DNA of 64,000 bases from Phellopilus nigrolimitatus (GCA_021029095.1 JAJOHG010000012.1:124001-188000), one strand, 5' to 3'. Positions 10,785 through 24,362 are shown, numbered from the stretch's first letter. Program-made: numbers and translations. The notes: generated by a model not told the origin, from the letters alone.

Positions 10785-12960
10785 ATCAAGGCTAAGTGCC
10801 AATGGCTCGACGGCTGTGATCGAATATAGGCGGTTGTGGCTGGTTGTGGGCTCCTGTGGGTGGTCGGAAGATAAATTACTACTTTGGATCAGAATTTATT
10901 AGTCACTGCATTCACCGAGTGTAGGGCAGGAACATAACTCGGAATAAACACTTCAGGCACCCCTCACAGAAACCCATTGGGTATAACCCTATAAGATAGT
11001 GGGAATCTCATAGCCAGGAAAGACCTAATAGATCAAATCAGAAGAACGTAATTCTACTTAGGATGTCTTCTTTGACTTGTACAAAGAGCCGTAAGGTGGT
11101 TAAACTGTGTAAGTACGCAAGCAGCTAATGCATGTCGATTTTACAGGTGCTTAGCTCCGCTAGGTGTCCATATATCAAGCTCGTAAGACTAGAATAAGGG
11201 TACATGAGTGCTCTAATGCATGTCAATTCGGCTAAGCTGAAGTAGGTTTGCTGATGCAAACTACAATAGTCTTCTGTAGGAGGGGTACCTTGGCGGTAAG
11301 CTCAACTTGCGTAGAACATCTACTTTTTTGAAAGACGAATCTCCATTGGTACGATAGGTGATAGGGCGCTGCCGGAATCCTGGTGTTTACAGTATATATG
11401 TATGTACTTTGTCGTCCTCTCTTGCAAGTGCGCCGCACTGACTGCTTCCCCGCTTTCAACTGTCTGTCATGATTTTGAATCCTCAATCCCTTGTCTTGGT
11501 ATGCAAAGACAGCGAGTCACCCGAGTAGACTCTACGAGCTGATTTTTATTTTTTCACTCATAGATAACTGGCGCAACTGGCTACCTTGGGGCCCATATCG
11601 TTCATCAGGCGCTTGAGGCTGGTTATCGTGTTAGAGCGTCAGTAGTTACGCACTCCCCTGCTCATAAAGAACTCACGTATTCTTTCACTATAGGACTGCT
11701 CGCCCGGCGAAAGTGGATACTCTGAAAGCCAGCTACGAGGGGAAAATCGAAGTTGTTGCTATCGCCGATTTAGCCACAGGAGATTATACAGAGGCTTTGA
11801 AGGGTACCCTAGAACCGTTCTTATATCATCTTTTTAATTCTAAATGGTAGCATATGTAGATGTCGACGCGATTGTGCATACCGCCATGCCTCTGGGATTA
11901 AGGACAGATGCAGCAGGATTGTTTGAGGTACGTCAGCCTTGTATTCCAAGACTCTTAACTCAGATTTATATCTGCTAACCCTCGTTAAGGCTGCTGTAGA
12001 CGGAGCAATGAATATCCTGCGGCAAGGAGCAGCCGCAGGCGTCAAGAAAGCCGTTATGTGCAGCAGCTTCAGCACTGCTATCGATTTCAGCAAGCCGAAT
12101 GCGTTTGGCGCTGGTAACGTGTACACCGAGCACAGTACGTCGCCTATGAGGATTCACGTTTCTTAGAACAGCTGATCATGTGTTCCGTTATATCTTATTG
12201 ATTAGGCTGGAACCCAGCAACACGAGAAGAAGCTCTGCATGAGAAACACAGTCAACTGTGGAATTATGCGGCTGCAAAAACAGAGTCAGAGAAGGAAATC
12301 TGGAAGTTCGCGGACGAGCATCCCGAAATCGATATTACAACAAGTACGTCCTTTGGTTTAGTGCCGTACGTCGTAATTCGATCTGAATTTGTTCGATGAC
12401 AGTCAATGGGGGATTTTTCTACGGTCCACTTGCACCAGGATACGTGATGCCAAATGATGTCAAGGAACTTCCTACAGCAATGATTCTGTACACGGCTGTT
12501 CTACCCAAGAACCCATCTTCGATAAAGCCCTTGTCTGGGTCCGTTCCGGAAACGGGGGTGACGCTGAGTGTTGACGTGCGCGACATGGCGCGCGCACACA
12601 TCCTCGCGCTCAAAGACCCACCGACCGCGCAGGTTGGCCGGAAACGGATCCTTGTCGTTGGCCCGACGCTTAGAACATGGAGGGACGTGATTCTGTACCT
12701 CCGCGAGGCGCGACCGGAGCTGAAGAGCCGTCTGCCCAGGATTGAAGACAAAGACGAGGGAGAAGCGGAGATAAAGACAGCGAAGTTTGATATGAGCAGG
12801 GCCAAGGAAGTACTCGGTCTTGATACCCTTGTCGACTGGAGGAAGACGGTGGTGGATACATTGGATTGCTTGCTCGCCATCGAGAAGAGCCGGGGCGTGG
12901 ACAATTTTCCGGCCTTCGATGATAGCTGGTTGAAAGAGGATTAGGCCGTCAGCTGGCTAA
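10785..12960. repeat. SDR reductase duplication unit, copy 1
   Basis: The interval is homologous to 49160-51310 in inverted orientation. Homology covers the SDR gene and its upstream region. For example, the GTGGGTGGTCGG stretch near 10860 matches, on the other strand, the CCGACCACCCAC stretch near 51255. Confidence 0.75.
11469..12944 (+). CDS. NAD(P)-dependent reductase, extended SDR family (DFR/CCR-like), copy 1
   Basis: Seven exons with 50-70 nt introns join into one frame. It starts MILNPQSLVL and then has the Rossmann motif GATGYLG, so the cofactor-binding glycines are intact. The catalytic YxxxK is YAAAK, preceded by the VMCSSFSTAI strand. A GGFFYGPLAPGYVMP segment and a C-terminal lid complete it; it ends at TAG 12942-12944. 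This is the layout of fungal dihydroflavonol-reductase / cinnamoyl-CoA-reductase-like extended SDRs, which reduce small aldehydes or ketones in the cytosol. The substrate cannot be read from sequence. A full paralogue lies at 49176-50674 on the opposite strand, and both look functional. Confidence 0.85.
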
Positions 12961-13577
12961 GAAGGTAAGTATTAGTTACATGAATGGATTGGGCGAGAGA
13001 ACGGGAGAAATATGGAATTAATCTAACGTTGCACGTTGAGACGGGGATTTTGTAAAGAAATATATAGGCTAAATCAAGTGTTGACCGAGAGGATGGTGAA
13101 ATTATGAAGAAATCTAGTGCTAAATCTCGACTTAAGGCAGTGTAAGCAGAAAGGGGGTGGCGGGCGTGGCAAATTTCAACTGGTCACTTAACCAAGATGT
13201 GGCTGCCGGCTGAGTCAGAACTATTGCGAGTTTTGAAATCACGTGCGCGCGTTGAGCTTGTAAAAAATCGAGCTCGCAGACCTCCCAGCCCTATATCAAA
13301 TATCTTAAGTCGTGCATAACGGTGAAGAATTGGGCTTAGAAAATCGTTCTGCTCATTTGCATGCATTCGCATGTATGCGCGGCCATTCCTGCACGCGCTG
13401 AGGTTAAATTGGGAAGTGCCGATCTCTTGTCCCCTCAAAAAGTTCGGCGTGAATTACTCACGTGATATGGTGACCGTGTTCAGTCACGACGCACGTTTCA
13501 TACTTCCTGTGCAACTGCATCGACTTGGTTCTCCTTTACTCTATTTCATTGGTTCACAAATCCTTCCATTGATCAAG
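12961..13577. other. intergenic, presumed NUF2 promoter
   Basis: No gene is recognised. An open frame continues upstream of the chosen NUF2 start but has no family similarity, so it is treated as leader. Confidence 0.4.
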
Positions 13578-15310
13578 ATGAACGCGCAAACAGGGTTCTG
13601 GTTTCCGTCAATGAAGATTGTCGAAATTGTGGTTGCTCTAAAGGAGTGGGGTCTACACGTCTCCGAGGATCAGATTCAGAGACCCACCGCCGACGTTGTT
13701 CAGGCTATCTATGTCCTCTTTCTCCAACAAATCACAGGGATTACGCCGGAGTCGCTTCAGGAACCTGTTAATAGGGCGGTCGCTGTAATTGGCGAACATC
13801 CCGAGCTATATACGGCCAGCTTGAACCTCAACTTGGTCCTTCACCATACGTGGGTCTCATTTCTATCGGACGCGAGTATGATTTCTCACTGGTTCTTTCT
13901 CGTTGACTAGGCAGCGTCTGGGGCACGCAGCGAGAGTGCAGGACCTGACTATGCGCGATCTCGTTTCCCCCGAGCCGGAACGCACTCGCAACATCATGTC
14001 CGCCATCATCAACTTTGTTAAGTTCGTGGAGGAGCGGGGCGGCTTCTTGAGGAAGCTTCGCGATCAGTCCACCTCTGCGCTCGAGGAGCGGGAGCGGATG
14101 CAACACAAGGTAGCTGAGTTGAAGCAGAAGATCGCGGAAATTAAGTGCGTACTCACGTTCCTTCACTCATTTATTATTGTGTAGCTGCTAATCCAATTTA
14201 TAAAAGGAAGCAACGGCAAGCGGATGAGCCGCGCTGCTTGGCTCTACGAAAAGATAACGACCAAATCGGCATTAACATTCTCGCGATCCAAAATGCGAAA
14301 GCACAGGTGTCTAGGGAGGTTGATGCCCGTAAGAAGGACAAAAGCGAGCTCAGCCGTCAAAGGGTAAGTTGTCTAGAAGTCGTCGGGGCTCCGTCACCCT
14401 TACACTTAAGTAGGAAAATCTTATGCGAGAAATCGAACATGTCACCACTTCAATTAACACGACGCGTTCGCGGATTGTGCAGTCTCCCGACCGTATAAAG
14501 AAACACATCAGTGAAATGGGATTGATGGCACAGGATGAACGGATGATCATAGCTGCTGCAGAGGCCAAGTCGCGTGAACTCAAGATAAAGCTGGACGCGT
14601 TGAACGTCTTTGAACAGGTGGACTCTCAAGACGGCTCAATGTCTGCGGCATACTTATTGAACTCAACTTTACAAACAGGACATGAAAAAGCTCATCGATG
14701 ACCTGCGCATGATCCAGTCCGAGCACATTCACGTAGAGAACATTCAGCATAAGCTCGCCACGTTTCGTGACGAGCTCGACCGCAAGTTCATCCTGCGGGA
14801 GCAGCTACTGGGACGCTCGGATGTGCGTTTTCCCTTGTCTTCTATGATTTGTGGCTGACCTTCTATTTTTTTTGTGGGATTCAGCGAGCCAAGCGGCAGA
14901 TGCGAAATGCTGAGGACAAATTACAGCGCGCACAACAACACGCCGAGGACCGGCGCGGGAAATCTGAAGATGAAATTGCTCGTCTGAAAAAAGACTACGA
15001 AGAAATGTCGGAGGAACGCCGAGAAAACGACAAGCAGGTTGAGGAAACCAAACAGGAGGCAGCCGAGCTGGAGCGAAAGGTAGTTTAAACTCTACTTCTT
15101 TATTAGCGAGGCGTGCTGACGTTCTTGCAGATGCAAGACCATCTCCGGAAAAACGAAGCCGAGCTCAATGAGCTGCTAAACGAGTATTGGGGTTTACGAC
15201 ACCAAACAGGTCCGTCAAATTTTAATTGCTTCGCTGCTATGAGGCTCAATGTTATTTCAGAGGTATACATGGAGACACTCGCAAACAAACTTGGTATGGA
15301 TCTTGCGTGA
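13578..15310 (+). CDS. NUF2: kinetochore protein Nuf2 (Ndc80 complex)
   Basis: Eight exons encode roughly 440 residues. The N-terminal calponin-homology-like domain begins near the Met chosen as start and includes FWFPSMKIVEIVVALKEWG. It is followed by LTMRDLVSPEPERTRN and FVKFVEERG, segments typical of Nuf2. From about residue 160 to near the end the protein is coiled coil, rich in E, K, R and Q, with only a short tail ending NKLGMDLA. Nuf2 pairs with Ndc80 and binds microtubules at the outer kinetochore. The start at 13578 is chosen because the N-terminal domain starts right after it. All introns have GT..AG ends and no frame break was seen. Confidence 0.9.
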
Positions 15311-15613
15311 GAGATGGAGTTGCATATTTTGTATCGTTAGCCTCTGTTGTGTTGTAATTTGTCGTAGCTTAGTGAATTTGAAGCAGTGAGACCTGATAAG
15401 AAATCAAATAGAAAAAGGAAGAAATAGAGTTTCAATGAACAAAGGAAGAAGAAAGGGTCTTGGTACTGTGACGTGACCGATTGGCCGCCCCGGGCACGCA
15501 CGCGAGTCCGGGGCTCGACTCAGTCAGCTTGTTATCGCAAACAACGTCCAGCAGTGTCGTACACTGTCCACGACGACGAGGACATACAGCCAGCTACGCC
15601 CCGCCGGGGAGAT

Positions 15614-16980
15614 ATGCGGGGCGATCAAAAATGGTCGGCAAACAACAGCATGATTGGTGAGAGTACACTGTCTTGCCCCGCATACTCTTTTGCTGACCTC
15701 GACCGATGGTACGGCATTGGACTTGGTCGTCGTTAGCGGGTGCGGGTGGCGGGTTGGTGGCGAGTGTGGCGACGTGTCCGCTCGACGTCGTCAAGACGAA
15801 ACTGCAGGCTCAGCGCGCCCGGCGCGGAGATAAGATGTATAGAGGAGTCTTTGGTGTGACTTCTTCCTTCCGCTATGGAGCGGGGTTTCTTTTCTGACGC
15901 AGAGCAGGCACGGTGAAGCACATCGTGCTCACGGATGGCCTGCGAGGGCTGTATCGTGGGCTCGGGCCGACGATTCTCGGGTATCTCCCGACGTGGGCGA
16001 TCTACTTCGCCGTATACGACGGCATCAAGACGCGCTTCGGCGAGGAGCCACTTGGCGCGTCGTTCGGCTCGAGCACGAGCGCGCACAAGGACTCGCTCAT
16101 CTACCCCGCTGCCCAGGTGAAGGGCTACCAGCCGGTCATGCGCGAGCATCCGTGGTCGCTGCACATACTTTCTGCCATGATGGCCGGTGCGACAAGCACG
16201 GCCGTCACGAACCCTCTGTGGGTGATAAAGACCCGCTTCATGGTGCGCCTATTTTTTCCTCGTGATTTCGAACCTGCCGCCCCCGTCTAAATGCGCCATG
16301 TAGACTCAACCGTCTTCCGAGGGCCGCTACCGGAACACTCTAGATGCATTCCTTACTATTTATCGCACGGAAGGTCCCTCAGCGTTCTACCGTGGCCTCT
16401 TTCCTAGTTTGCTCGGTATAACACATGTCGCCGTCCAATTTCCGCTATACGAGAAACTCAAAATCTGGGCTCGTGAGTGTCCACTTTTGTTTTCGTCCAT
16501 CCCTTTGCTCACCGGCTGTTCCACAGAGGGTGAGACACGTGTGCCTCTTACCAGCAGCCAGATTCTCTACTGCTCCGGCGTCGCGAAAATGTGCGCGTCG
16601 CTGGCGACCTACCCCCATGAAGTCGTGCGTACACGTCTGCAGACACAGCGTCGCTTGCTCGCTGCTGCTGCATTTCCACGCAACCAGAGTCCAGGCTCTG
16701 GCCTCTCACCAGATACCCTTGAAGCGGATGTGCAGCACAAACGGGGCGGGCTCATATACACGACCAAAAAGATCATCCACAGGGAGGGGTGGCGTAGCCT
16801 CTACAAGGGGCTGTCTGTGAATCTCATACGCACGGTGCCCAACAGCGCAGTAACTATGCTCACGTACGTCCTTCCTCCTTTTCTTTTCCCCATCTACATC
16901 CGCACTCACTTGCGCTTGATATTGTCATTAATAGGTACGAACTTCTGATGCGGCGCCTCTCCAGTCAGATGGAGTCGTAG
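15614..16980 (+). CDS. YIA6: mitochondrial carrier, NAD+ transporter type (Yia6/Ndt1-like)
   Basis: Six exons encode three carrier repeats with the signatures PLDVVKTKLQ, NPLWVIKTRFM and YPHEVVRTRLQ, the standard mitochondrial carrier family pattern in the inner membrane. The segment GLGPTILGYLPTWAIYF and the third-repeat YPHE variant resemble yeast Yia6/Ndt1, which import NAD+ into mitochondria. The first in-frame ATG is 15614; the frame is open further upstream but without ATG. A GT at 15659 and the AG before 15761 join MI to AGAGGGLVAS. The stop is TAG 16978-16980. An alternative is a related nucleotide or folate/FAD carrier. Confidence 0.85.
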
Positions 16981-18138
16981 TAAACGACGCTCGCGTTTCG
17001 TATATTTCGGGGACAGCATCTTTCCATCTTTCCTTCTCTGAGGAGCACATTCGTTCCGTTGCATTGAAACAATGATTAAATCACAAGCTACCTGTTCATT
17101 ATCTTACATACTGTTCATATCTCTTCTTTTCTCTCTTGACTTTAGAGTGATCGTATCGTCATGTCGTGGTTTCTCAGCGTGTATCCTCATCAATGTACGT
17201 TAATCCGGCACTACTTATGCTGTCATCATATTCTGTGTTTTATACATCCTCGCATTTACTTCACACTCGTCTCCGAAATCCGCAAAAAAATCACAACAGG
17301 AAAACCGTCTTCGAGCTTCCCATTTTATTCGACCATTAAGAAGACATTGCAGAAAGTATGAAAAAACTAAGTAAGACACAGGAGAAGGGTGAAGATACAG
17401 TAGCAACGAGAATTGCGCATAGTCCATAGCCATGCACGCCAACATCTTTAAAAGAGTGATGTTTCGTCGGCAGCAGAGTACGACGTACGTAGGGGGGTCC
17501 AAGACTGGTTTATTCTGATCAGGAACGCGGGAGGGGGGTATTGGCCGTGATCATAAAAGCACGGTGAACGTCAAGCCTGGCGTCGTGCAAGCGGCAAAGA
17601 AGCCGATCACAGCAGTGCAGCTTGAGTACAAAAAAATGGCATAGTCGTGCGAGATCCCAGAGTCTTTGGGATGGAGGGAGGGCGTGCGCGGCTGGTATGA
17701 GAAATTGAAATAAACATATCGGGCAAGACGGACGCGAAAAAAAGCAATAAGTAACTAAAGAGCGACGAGCAGTTGAGTGAAAAACAGAAGCCAAGTCCGG
17801 GGGAAGTCGTTGTCGATGTCGAAGGAAGAGGAGTGGGGGGAAGAGAAAAAGGGAGAAAACAGCGTATGGTGATTAGAATGCCATCAGAGTATAACGCATA
17901 TGACACGAGGTTTGTGACGGATAAGGGTGAGAGGATGGAAGAACAATACTTCACAAAGCATGTGGCAGGACGAATAGATGCGACAAACGGATTGTGTGAA
18001 TGGGGGCGAGGGAATGTAGCGAAAACGAACTGCAAATTTAAGAGATGAATATAGACAGAAAACAACCAAAGAGCCCAGAACAAACATGAATAAATCTGAG
18101 AGAATAGAAATGAAAGACCGACGACCAAAATCGCCAGA
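16981..18138. other. intergenic between convergent genes
   Basis: The 1.16 kb between the 3' ends of the carrier and the membrane-protein gene are AT-richer. They hold only short open frames without motifs. Presumably this is 3' UTR and terminator sequence for both genes. Confidence 0.45.
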
Positions 18139-19836
18139 TCATCCATGACTATCCCCTGCAGTCGCAGTGTCACCATCGTCGCTAAGCGTTTCTACACGGA
18201 CACCCCGCGAAGAGCCTACGCTACGAATGTCTCTCCCTTCCTCTGCAAGTTCGCGGTTAAGTAATTCCGGTTGATCCTGCAAATTCTCAGGGCTTTCGCC
18301 TTCTAGAACTGGCCTATCAGCAAAATCTGGTTTTCGCAGCGCCTTGCGGAACGCCTCGGCCATGACAGCTGCATCAGCGCCAGAGAATGGGCTGTCGCTG
18401 TGTGTTGATGCGCCATCGGGCGCCACGAACGAGGCTGCTTGGCCGCCCGCCGCCGCACCACTAAAGGTGGGTCCCGCTCCCACTCCCAAGCCCGGAGGCG
18501 GTCCTAGCTGTGGCGAAGCCGGCTCGCCAGTGTGAATATTCGCCATCATCGGAGATTGAGAACCCATGGACCCCCGTCGCGAAAGCGAATCGATGCGGCG
18601 CCGTCGAGCGCGCGCGAGGAGAAGAAATATGAGGGCGACCAGAGCAGCGAGTGCGAAAAATCCAAGGATGACGATAACGGCAATCGCCCAGTGAGGAAAA
18701 GAGGATGCTCCGTTCGAATTCTGCAAACCACTTCCGTGGTCAGACGTTGCTGTACTTGAGCCGGATCCAGACCCAGACCCATCAGTAGCGCCAGTGCCAG
18801 TGGGCGATAATGATGATCGCGAAGCCAACGATGATGACGACGCAGCAGCAGCGGATGAAGATGCAGCTGCAGCTGATGTAGAAGACATCGAAGCAATCAC
18901 GGAGTTCGCAAATGTGGTTTCTACGATATGTCGATATTTTAGCCAGCCGCCTCAGATAGATTGCAAGTTACCACGTACGGATAGCAGTAAAGGTCGCTTG
19001 TGGAAGACCAGCACTAAGACTCGTCCCGTTCTGCACCACGACAAAGTAGAAGGCGAACGGGATATCCTGCCCCGACCACGTAGAACCGCTTGATCCCCAC
19101 CACTCATCACCAGCTGTTATGGGAAGCGAGCCAGCTCTATTTGAAGGATTCGCGTAATTTGAAACCGACGTCACAACAGCTCCTGTATCTGCACGGAAGA
19201 GACCGATATTGACAAGATTGAATTGAGCGAAGGATGGCTGATTGCTATTCCCTATAAAATCGCCAGTCCCCAATTATAAAGACGGACAAAATATGGGGGA
19301 AAAAGACTTCAACGCACATACGAACTGCGTAGCCTCGTTCTGATCCAGCACAGTGTCAGCCGTAGGCCAGCATGAAAGCACGGAGTTATCGGTGTCGAAA
19401 CACGTCGTTTTCGCTTGGTCTGGAAAAAAGAAACGATATATTTGAGATGAAAATGCGGAGTTGCGAAGAACAGGACGAAGACGCTTTCATACGCCTTCTG
19501 ACGCTCTGAGGCGGCGCACGCACCTATTTGAGATTCGTTTGCAATGGTTGCTCGTGCGAGCCTGGACGGGGGAGCACGCCTCTCGACGGCGCTGCGCTTT
19601 CTCTTCGCCGCGTGAGAGGCTGGCAACGGGAGCGACGTCTGGGCAGGCCATGGCGAGTTGTCCGTCGGGCGAGACGACATACGAGTTGTCTGTGCGTGGA
19701 CGACGATCAGAGCGATACAAAGGACGGCGAGGCAGAGCACGACGGGAAGGAAAAAGAGGCGAGAGAATGACGAAGGGGGCACGACGAGTGGAGCCTGGAC
19801 TTGATGAGACGATTGCCAGGAAAATCTATACTGCAC
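18139..19836 (-). CDS. single-pass membrane protein with Ser-rich stalk (Mid2/WSC-like layout)
   Basis: Four exons were joined. A hydrophobic segment ending IALIVVHA looks like a signal peptide. An ectodomain with CFDTDNSVLSCWPTADT and GDEWWGSSGSTWSGQDIPF follows, then a Ser/Ala/Gly-rich stalk, a membrane segment (AIAVIVILGFFALAALVALI) and an RARRRR stop-transfer. The cytoplasmic tail is about 150 residues. The layout is that of fungal wall-sensor or Mid2-like proteins, but no family is confirmed. Donor GTGCGT near 19315 and donor GTACGT near 18970 restore the frame. The start is uncertain: the frame at 19836 opens with GTG and the first ATG (19680) lies after the signal segment, so an unresolved 5' exon is likely. 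Confidence 0.65.
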
Positions 19837-21544
19837 ATAATCAAGCGCTCACGAAGAGCGACGAGCGTGGTGAACGATGTACAGTGCGGCGGGATGAGAA
19901 GGAAAGCACGACGATGATCGACACACGTTCGATAACGACGGCAATGGGAATGACGGCGGCGGCGACGACGACGACAACGACGACGACGGACGGGTGTACG
20001 GACTGCTCGTGGGATTTCTCCGAGCAGGCTAAAATCGGACTTTCAAAACCTCCCGTATTTAGAAAGTCCGGCGCTCTAGATCGCCACATTCACACTCGCT
20101 TAAAAAAAGTCTTGTATTCAGCGCCTCCAGTTCTGCTAATGCATTTTATGATATCTACTCAGTGTCCAGTGTCCCTCCTTTCTCTTGCTATTTTATTTTA
20201 TTTTTGAGACTGCTTTGCCTTGTTCCCTCGTCAGTCAAGCCATAAAAGCGCTGGGAAAGCTCCCGGGCTCGCTATAGCCCGCGGGAGCCCCATGACGATA
20301 TTCTTTTCGAGGCTCTGATCCCAGGGCAATCCTGATGATTCTCCTATTCTTGGTCCAACTGGGTCTAGCTCAGCCTTCCATCCGATCCAGCAGGCTCTCC
20401 AGCGCTCGCTGTCCCAGCATCTTGACGACATTCCCCATCCGCTCACGAGCGCCAAGTCCTCATCGCCCTCCCGGAGAAAGACAGGGAGACCAAGCTATGA
20501 ACGCATTTCGCATCTCACCGGCCTATTCATTAACGTCTTCAGCCCCAAACGGACACCGACGAAGTTAACGCAACTTCGACTTCGACTTCGCAAGTACAGG
20601 TGCCGAAATTGCAAGCGGTCATGGCCTGGCTCAGCGGCGTCTGCGCCCGCCCGAGAATTACACGCGGAGAAGCGGCTGGTCTGCCCAGTCAGCGGCAGAG
20701 GCCATGTGAGCCCATGTGCTCTGGCGTCGATACAAGATTGCCCTTTTTTTCACTTTTTCTCCCCCCTCTTCAGTCCCCCTTTCCGCTCGGCATGATCTCT
20801 CTTTTTTTGATCAGCCTCTAGAAGCACCGGAATCGGAGGATGACGGTCCGCGTTTGCGAGAACAACGCCCCGCCGAGTGAGATCCAGCAAGAAGGCGGGC
20901 ACACTTCATTTTCGCAGACCAATCACAGAGGCGCCGGAAATGAGGGGACAAGACTGAATGTTTTCGGGCGTGTACGTGTAAGTTGCGTGCCAGGGCATGA
21001 TTAGTAAGATCACAAACGCCCTGTGGCCACCGAAGATCTTTGTTGCTGTGGGCGCTCGGGATTTGCGTCCGTATTTGGAAACAAGGAGAACGTGGTCTCA
21101 CGGACCCACGGTGGCTCGCTCTGAAAAGCGGCCAGCTATTTCTCCGCACATCGATTCCTAACTACAATTCCATTCTGGCCGTTTTTTTCCATACAGATGG
21201 CTGGTTTGAGTGAAGAGGAAATTTTCAGACTTTTCTTATCGGTGAACCTTACGTTATCCGGTCTAGAAGTACCCAATCTCTGGATCCTCCGCATTGAAGC
21301 CACAAAGCAGTCAAGTCACGCAGAATGAAACGACCCGCCTCTCTATCTGACGCGAAATAAATGTCTTCTAGCGAGTATTGTAGAGCCATAGGACATCCAG
21401 CCTAGCCATTTTACATAGCTATACTCTCACACAAATCTAATGCACGCACGTCGGGACCGGGTGTATCGAAGAAATGATGGAAAGCCGACCGACGTCCGGA
21501 TGAGATTCAAAAGAAGCTACAGGCAAGGTATCATCCCACCGTCG
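19837..21544. other. 1.7-kb stretch without a recognised gene
   Basis: It contains an imperfect GAC/CGA trinucleotide tract at about 19940-19996. A plus-strand frame at 20335-20820 and a 112-residue minus-strand frame at 20811-21149 have no known motif. Either could be a small species-specific gene; codon or expression evidence would be needed. Confidence 0.35.
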
Positions 21545-24362
21545 TTACATCTTCCCTATCATACCCGTCCAGTCGAATTTGTCGTACTTCTTCCGGAACT
21601 TCGCCACCCGCTCCTTGCTGTACCGCAGGTCGACCCGCCTAGGCCTCCGCCAGCGGCGCGGCTCGAGGTCGAGTACATTACCGATTATCTCAGCCGCAAA
21701 GTACCTTTACAGAAATGAATAAACAGTATCATTAGAGTCGGTGAAGACAAAGAAAAAGGGAGCATATACCCAGGGAACTCGCCTCCGCCTTCTCGCCCTC
21801 GTCGACCGCGCCATCTCCCTCCCCGGCGCCCGCAGCGTCGTCCGTGCCCTCGATGACGTGCCCGTAGCCCTTCTCGCCTTTGTGGTCGAACTGCACCATG
21901 AAGTATGGCAGGTTCGGCACCATCGCGCGTCGGAACCCACCTGGGCGTGCGGCGAAGTCAATCAGCTTCCTGTGCTGCGTCCACTCGGTCTCAGAGGCGA
22001 GAATGGATTCCTGGTGCGAATAGAGAGGTTCAGCAGAATTCTTTATTTCCTGTCTGTGATTGGCTTACTTTGAAATATGCCGGGACTTGTTCAAACTCCT
22101 CCCATGGCATTGGCATGCATTCAATGAATGTGTGCTTTTGCCATTTAATATTAATGACCGTTTCGTAGAAAACGACGCCCTTGTCTTCCTCCGCGAACAT
22201 TCGCATGAGGCATTTCATGAAATTCTTGATAGCGAATAATCAATGCCTCTGCTAGCGAACTACACGAGCGCCATCACTCACTCGCACTTCATCCCACAGG
22301 TCGTCGTCGCCTTCAAGCATGGTAAGGTGATGTTGAATCGGTACGATGAGGCAATGGCCTTCCAGTAGCTCCTGATTGAGCGTACATGAGAGAAAACAGC
22401 GCGTAGCCATGGCTATGACTGGCGCCTTTGGCGGTGAATCGTCCTCTCCATAGCAGAGCTGACAGGATGCAAGGACTTTCTGCGTCTTTTTGTAATCTAA
22501 TAAATAGCTAGAATCAATTTTGACCTTCCTTCGGAAAATAAGATTCTGCGGACCTACCGTTGATTGCAAATTGTCTCTTCATCCCGTCGCTGCGCATCTT
22601 TTTCCGCCCGAGCTTCTCCGCATTGTCGTCCATGTATTCCAGGTCGTCCTCGAACTTGCCGTCGCGGGTGATCGCAGTCGCGAGCTCCGCGTCCAGGCTC
22701 TTTTGGTCCGCCATACCCGCACCGAAGCGCTCCTGGCGCAGCATCTCGCCGAGCGTCAGCTCGTCGTCGTCCGCATTGTAGCGTATAATGTCACCCGTCT
22801 TCGGGTCGCGCGTCTCGAACGTGTCCTTCTTCTTCCGGTTGCCCGGCACCGGCGTCTGACCGTCTTCTCTTCCGGCACCAACATCGTATAGGCGCCCACG
22901 CGAGTCGAGAGTCGGCAGGACCTCCAAGCGCGTCCTTGTCTTCCCCTCCTCATCGTTCCCTCTCTCCACTTCGAACCCGCTGGTGGCCCGCCGCTGCTCC
23001 TCCTCGTACTCCTTTTCCAGATTCGCCGCATCCGGTGTGCCCATCAGCTTTGCGCGAAGTACGCGCGCCTGCATTCGGTTGAGCTCCTCCGTCGACAGAC
23101 GCTTCTTGCCGGACCCAGATGCAAGCGGCGGTGGTGTCATTACGGACGGCACGGGTGTATGTGACAACGACAGCGGGCTGCCCTTCGGTGGGAGCCTGAG
23201 CGAGTCGACGCGCTTGTTCACCAGCGGCGCAGCGCTTGGTGCCGGAGAGGGCGTCGAGGGACCGCTCTCCCCTGGTCGACGGAAGGACGAAGAGCGCGAA
23301 GACGCGCCCGAGCCGCCCACATCTGTAAACATCCACCGTTGATCTCGATCACGATCCCTGCCGCTGCGTTCGCGGTCTCGTCCGCCGTCTCTTTCCCTTC
23401 CTCCTCGCGAGCTCCGCCTTCCTTCTCGTTCATCGAGGATCTGACGTTCCTCTTTTGCCTCCTCGAACGCGTCCAAAGAGCCGTACCGCTCGAGCGCGAC
23501 GTCCTCGACGGGCTTTCCCTCTTCCTCTGCTGCTTCGTACACTCGTCGTAACTTCATCATGCGCCAATTCGATCCTGGACCACCAGGCACAGTAGCCTTC
23601 GGAGCAGAGTGTGGGTACTGGTCCAGAGATATACCCTGGACGAGATTCGTATTAAGCTCCTTAGAGCTGATTTTGAACTGTTTGAGAGATATGAATTAAA
23701 CTAGATAGTTTAAAAGCAGCAGAATAAACCACAGCGCACCTTCTCTGGGTCTGGTCTGTCCTCCGTTTTCTTCTTTTTTCGTTCTGTACCCAAGTTCGAA
23801 AAGAAGTCCACACCGCCGCCCATCGTCCTCGCGTCTTGCGTTGGCTCGCCGTAGTCTTCTGTGAAAGACTCATCCCCCGTTGGAATCTGGAGCTTCGAGG
23901 AGCTCGGCTCAGCAGCGGGCACGCTGACGGCGGAAGGAGGGAGCATCATCCATTCGTCCCTGACGAGCTTGCTCTCTGCTGGCCCTGTCCGTGGCAATGG
24001 CGGGTCGTTAGCAGACACATTTGCATGAGACTTCAACTTCAGGCTTTCTACTGATGGTATGTCCGTTGCAAGTGGCTGCAATGTCCAGACACTATCATTT
24101 AGAGTATTCAAAATGAGAGAACGGCAGCACTCACATTCTCGCCGTCCATGTCGATGTTCTTCTCGACCCACATAGCTTCATCGGGGTCGTCGTCAATGAT
24201 CTTCACCTTCTTGTCGTGTCGTTTCTTGGGGCGATGTTCGTCGCGGTGCCGGTCGTCGTCTTTGTCGTGCTTGCTCCGCTTCTTGCTTTTGTGTTCGCCA
24301 TCCTTGTCCTTGTCGTGGTGTCTCTTGTGCTTTGATGAGCGATGCTCAGTGTCGTCTCCCAT
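21545..24362 (-). CDS. CWF19: CWF19-like spliceosome-associated protein
   Basis: The protein of about 750 residues starts with a Lys/His/Asp-rich stretch (KHKRHHDKDKDGEHKSKKR). A conserved middle region (GGPGSNWRMMKLRRVYEAAE), an RDRERSGRDRDRD tract and TLGEMLRQERFGAG follow. The CwfJ C-terminal domains come next: YKKTQKVLASCQLCYGED, then GHCLIVPIQHHLTM, which is the HIT-like part. The last exons have FIECMPMPWEE and end FAAEIIGNVLDLEPRRWRRP and KYDKFDWT. These are CwfJ_C_1 and CwfJ_C_2 hallmarks of Cwf19/Drn1 proteins, which associate with the spliceosome and lariat debranching. The stop is at 21545-21547. Its start lies 125 bp from the divergent lyase gene, a compact shared promoter. Confidence 0.9.

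Noticed and set aside
19837..21544. Open frames at 20335-20820 and 20811-21149 as genes
   Set aside because: No motif, no clear splicing and no homologue recognised. They are listed only as unexplained sequence.
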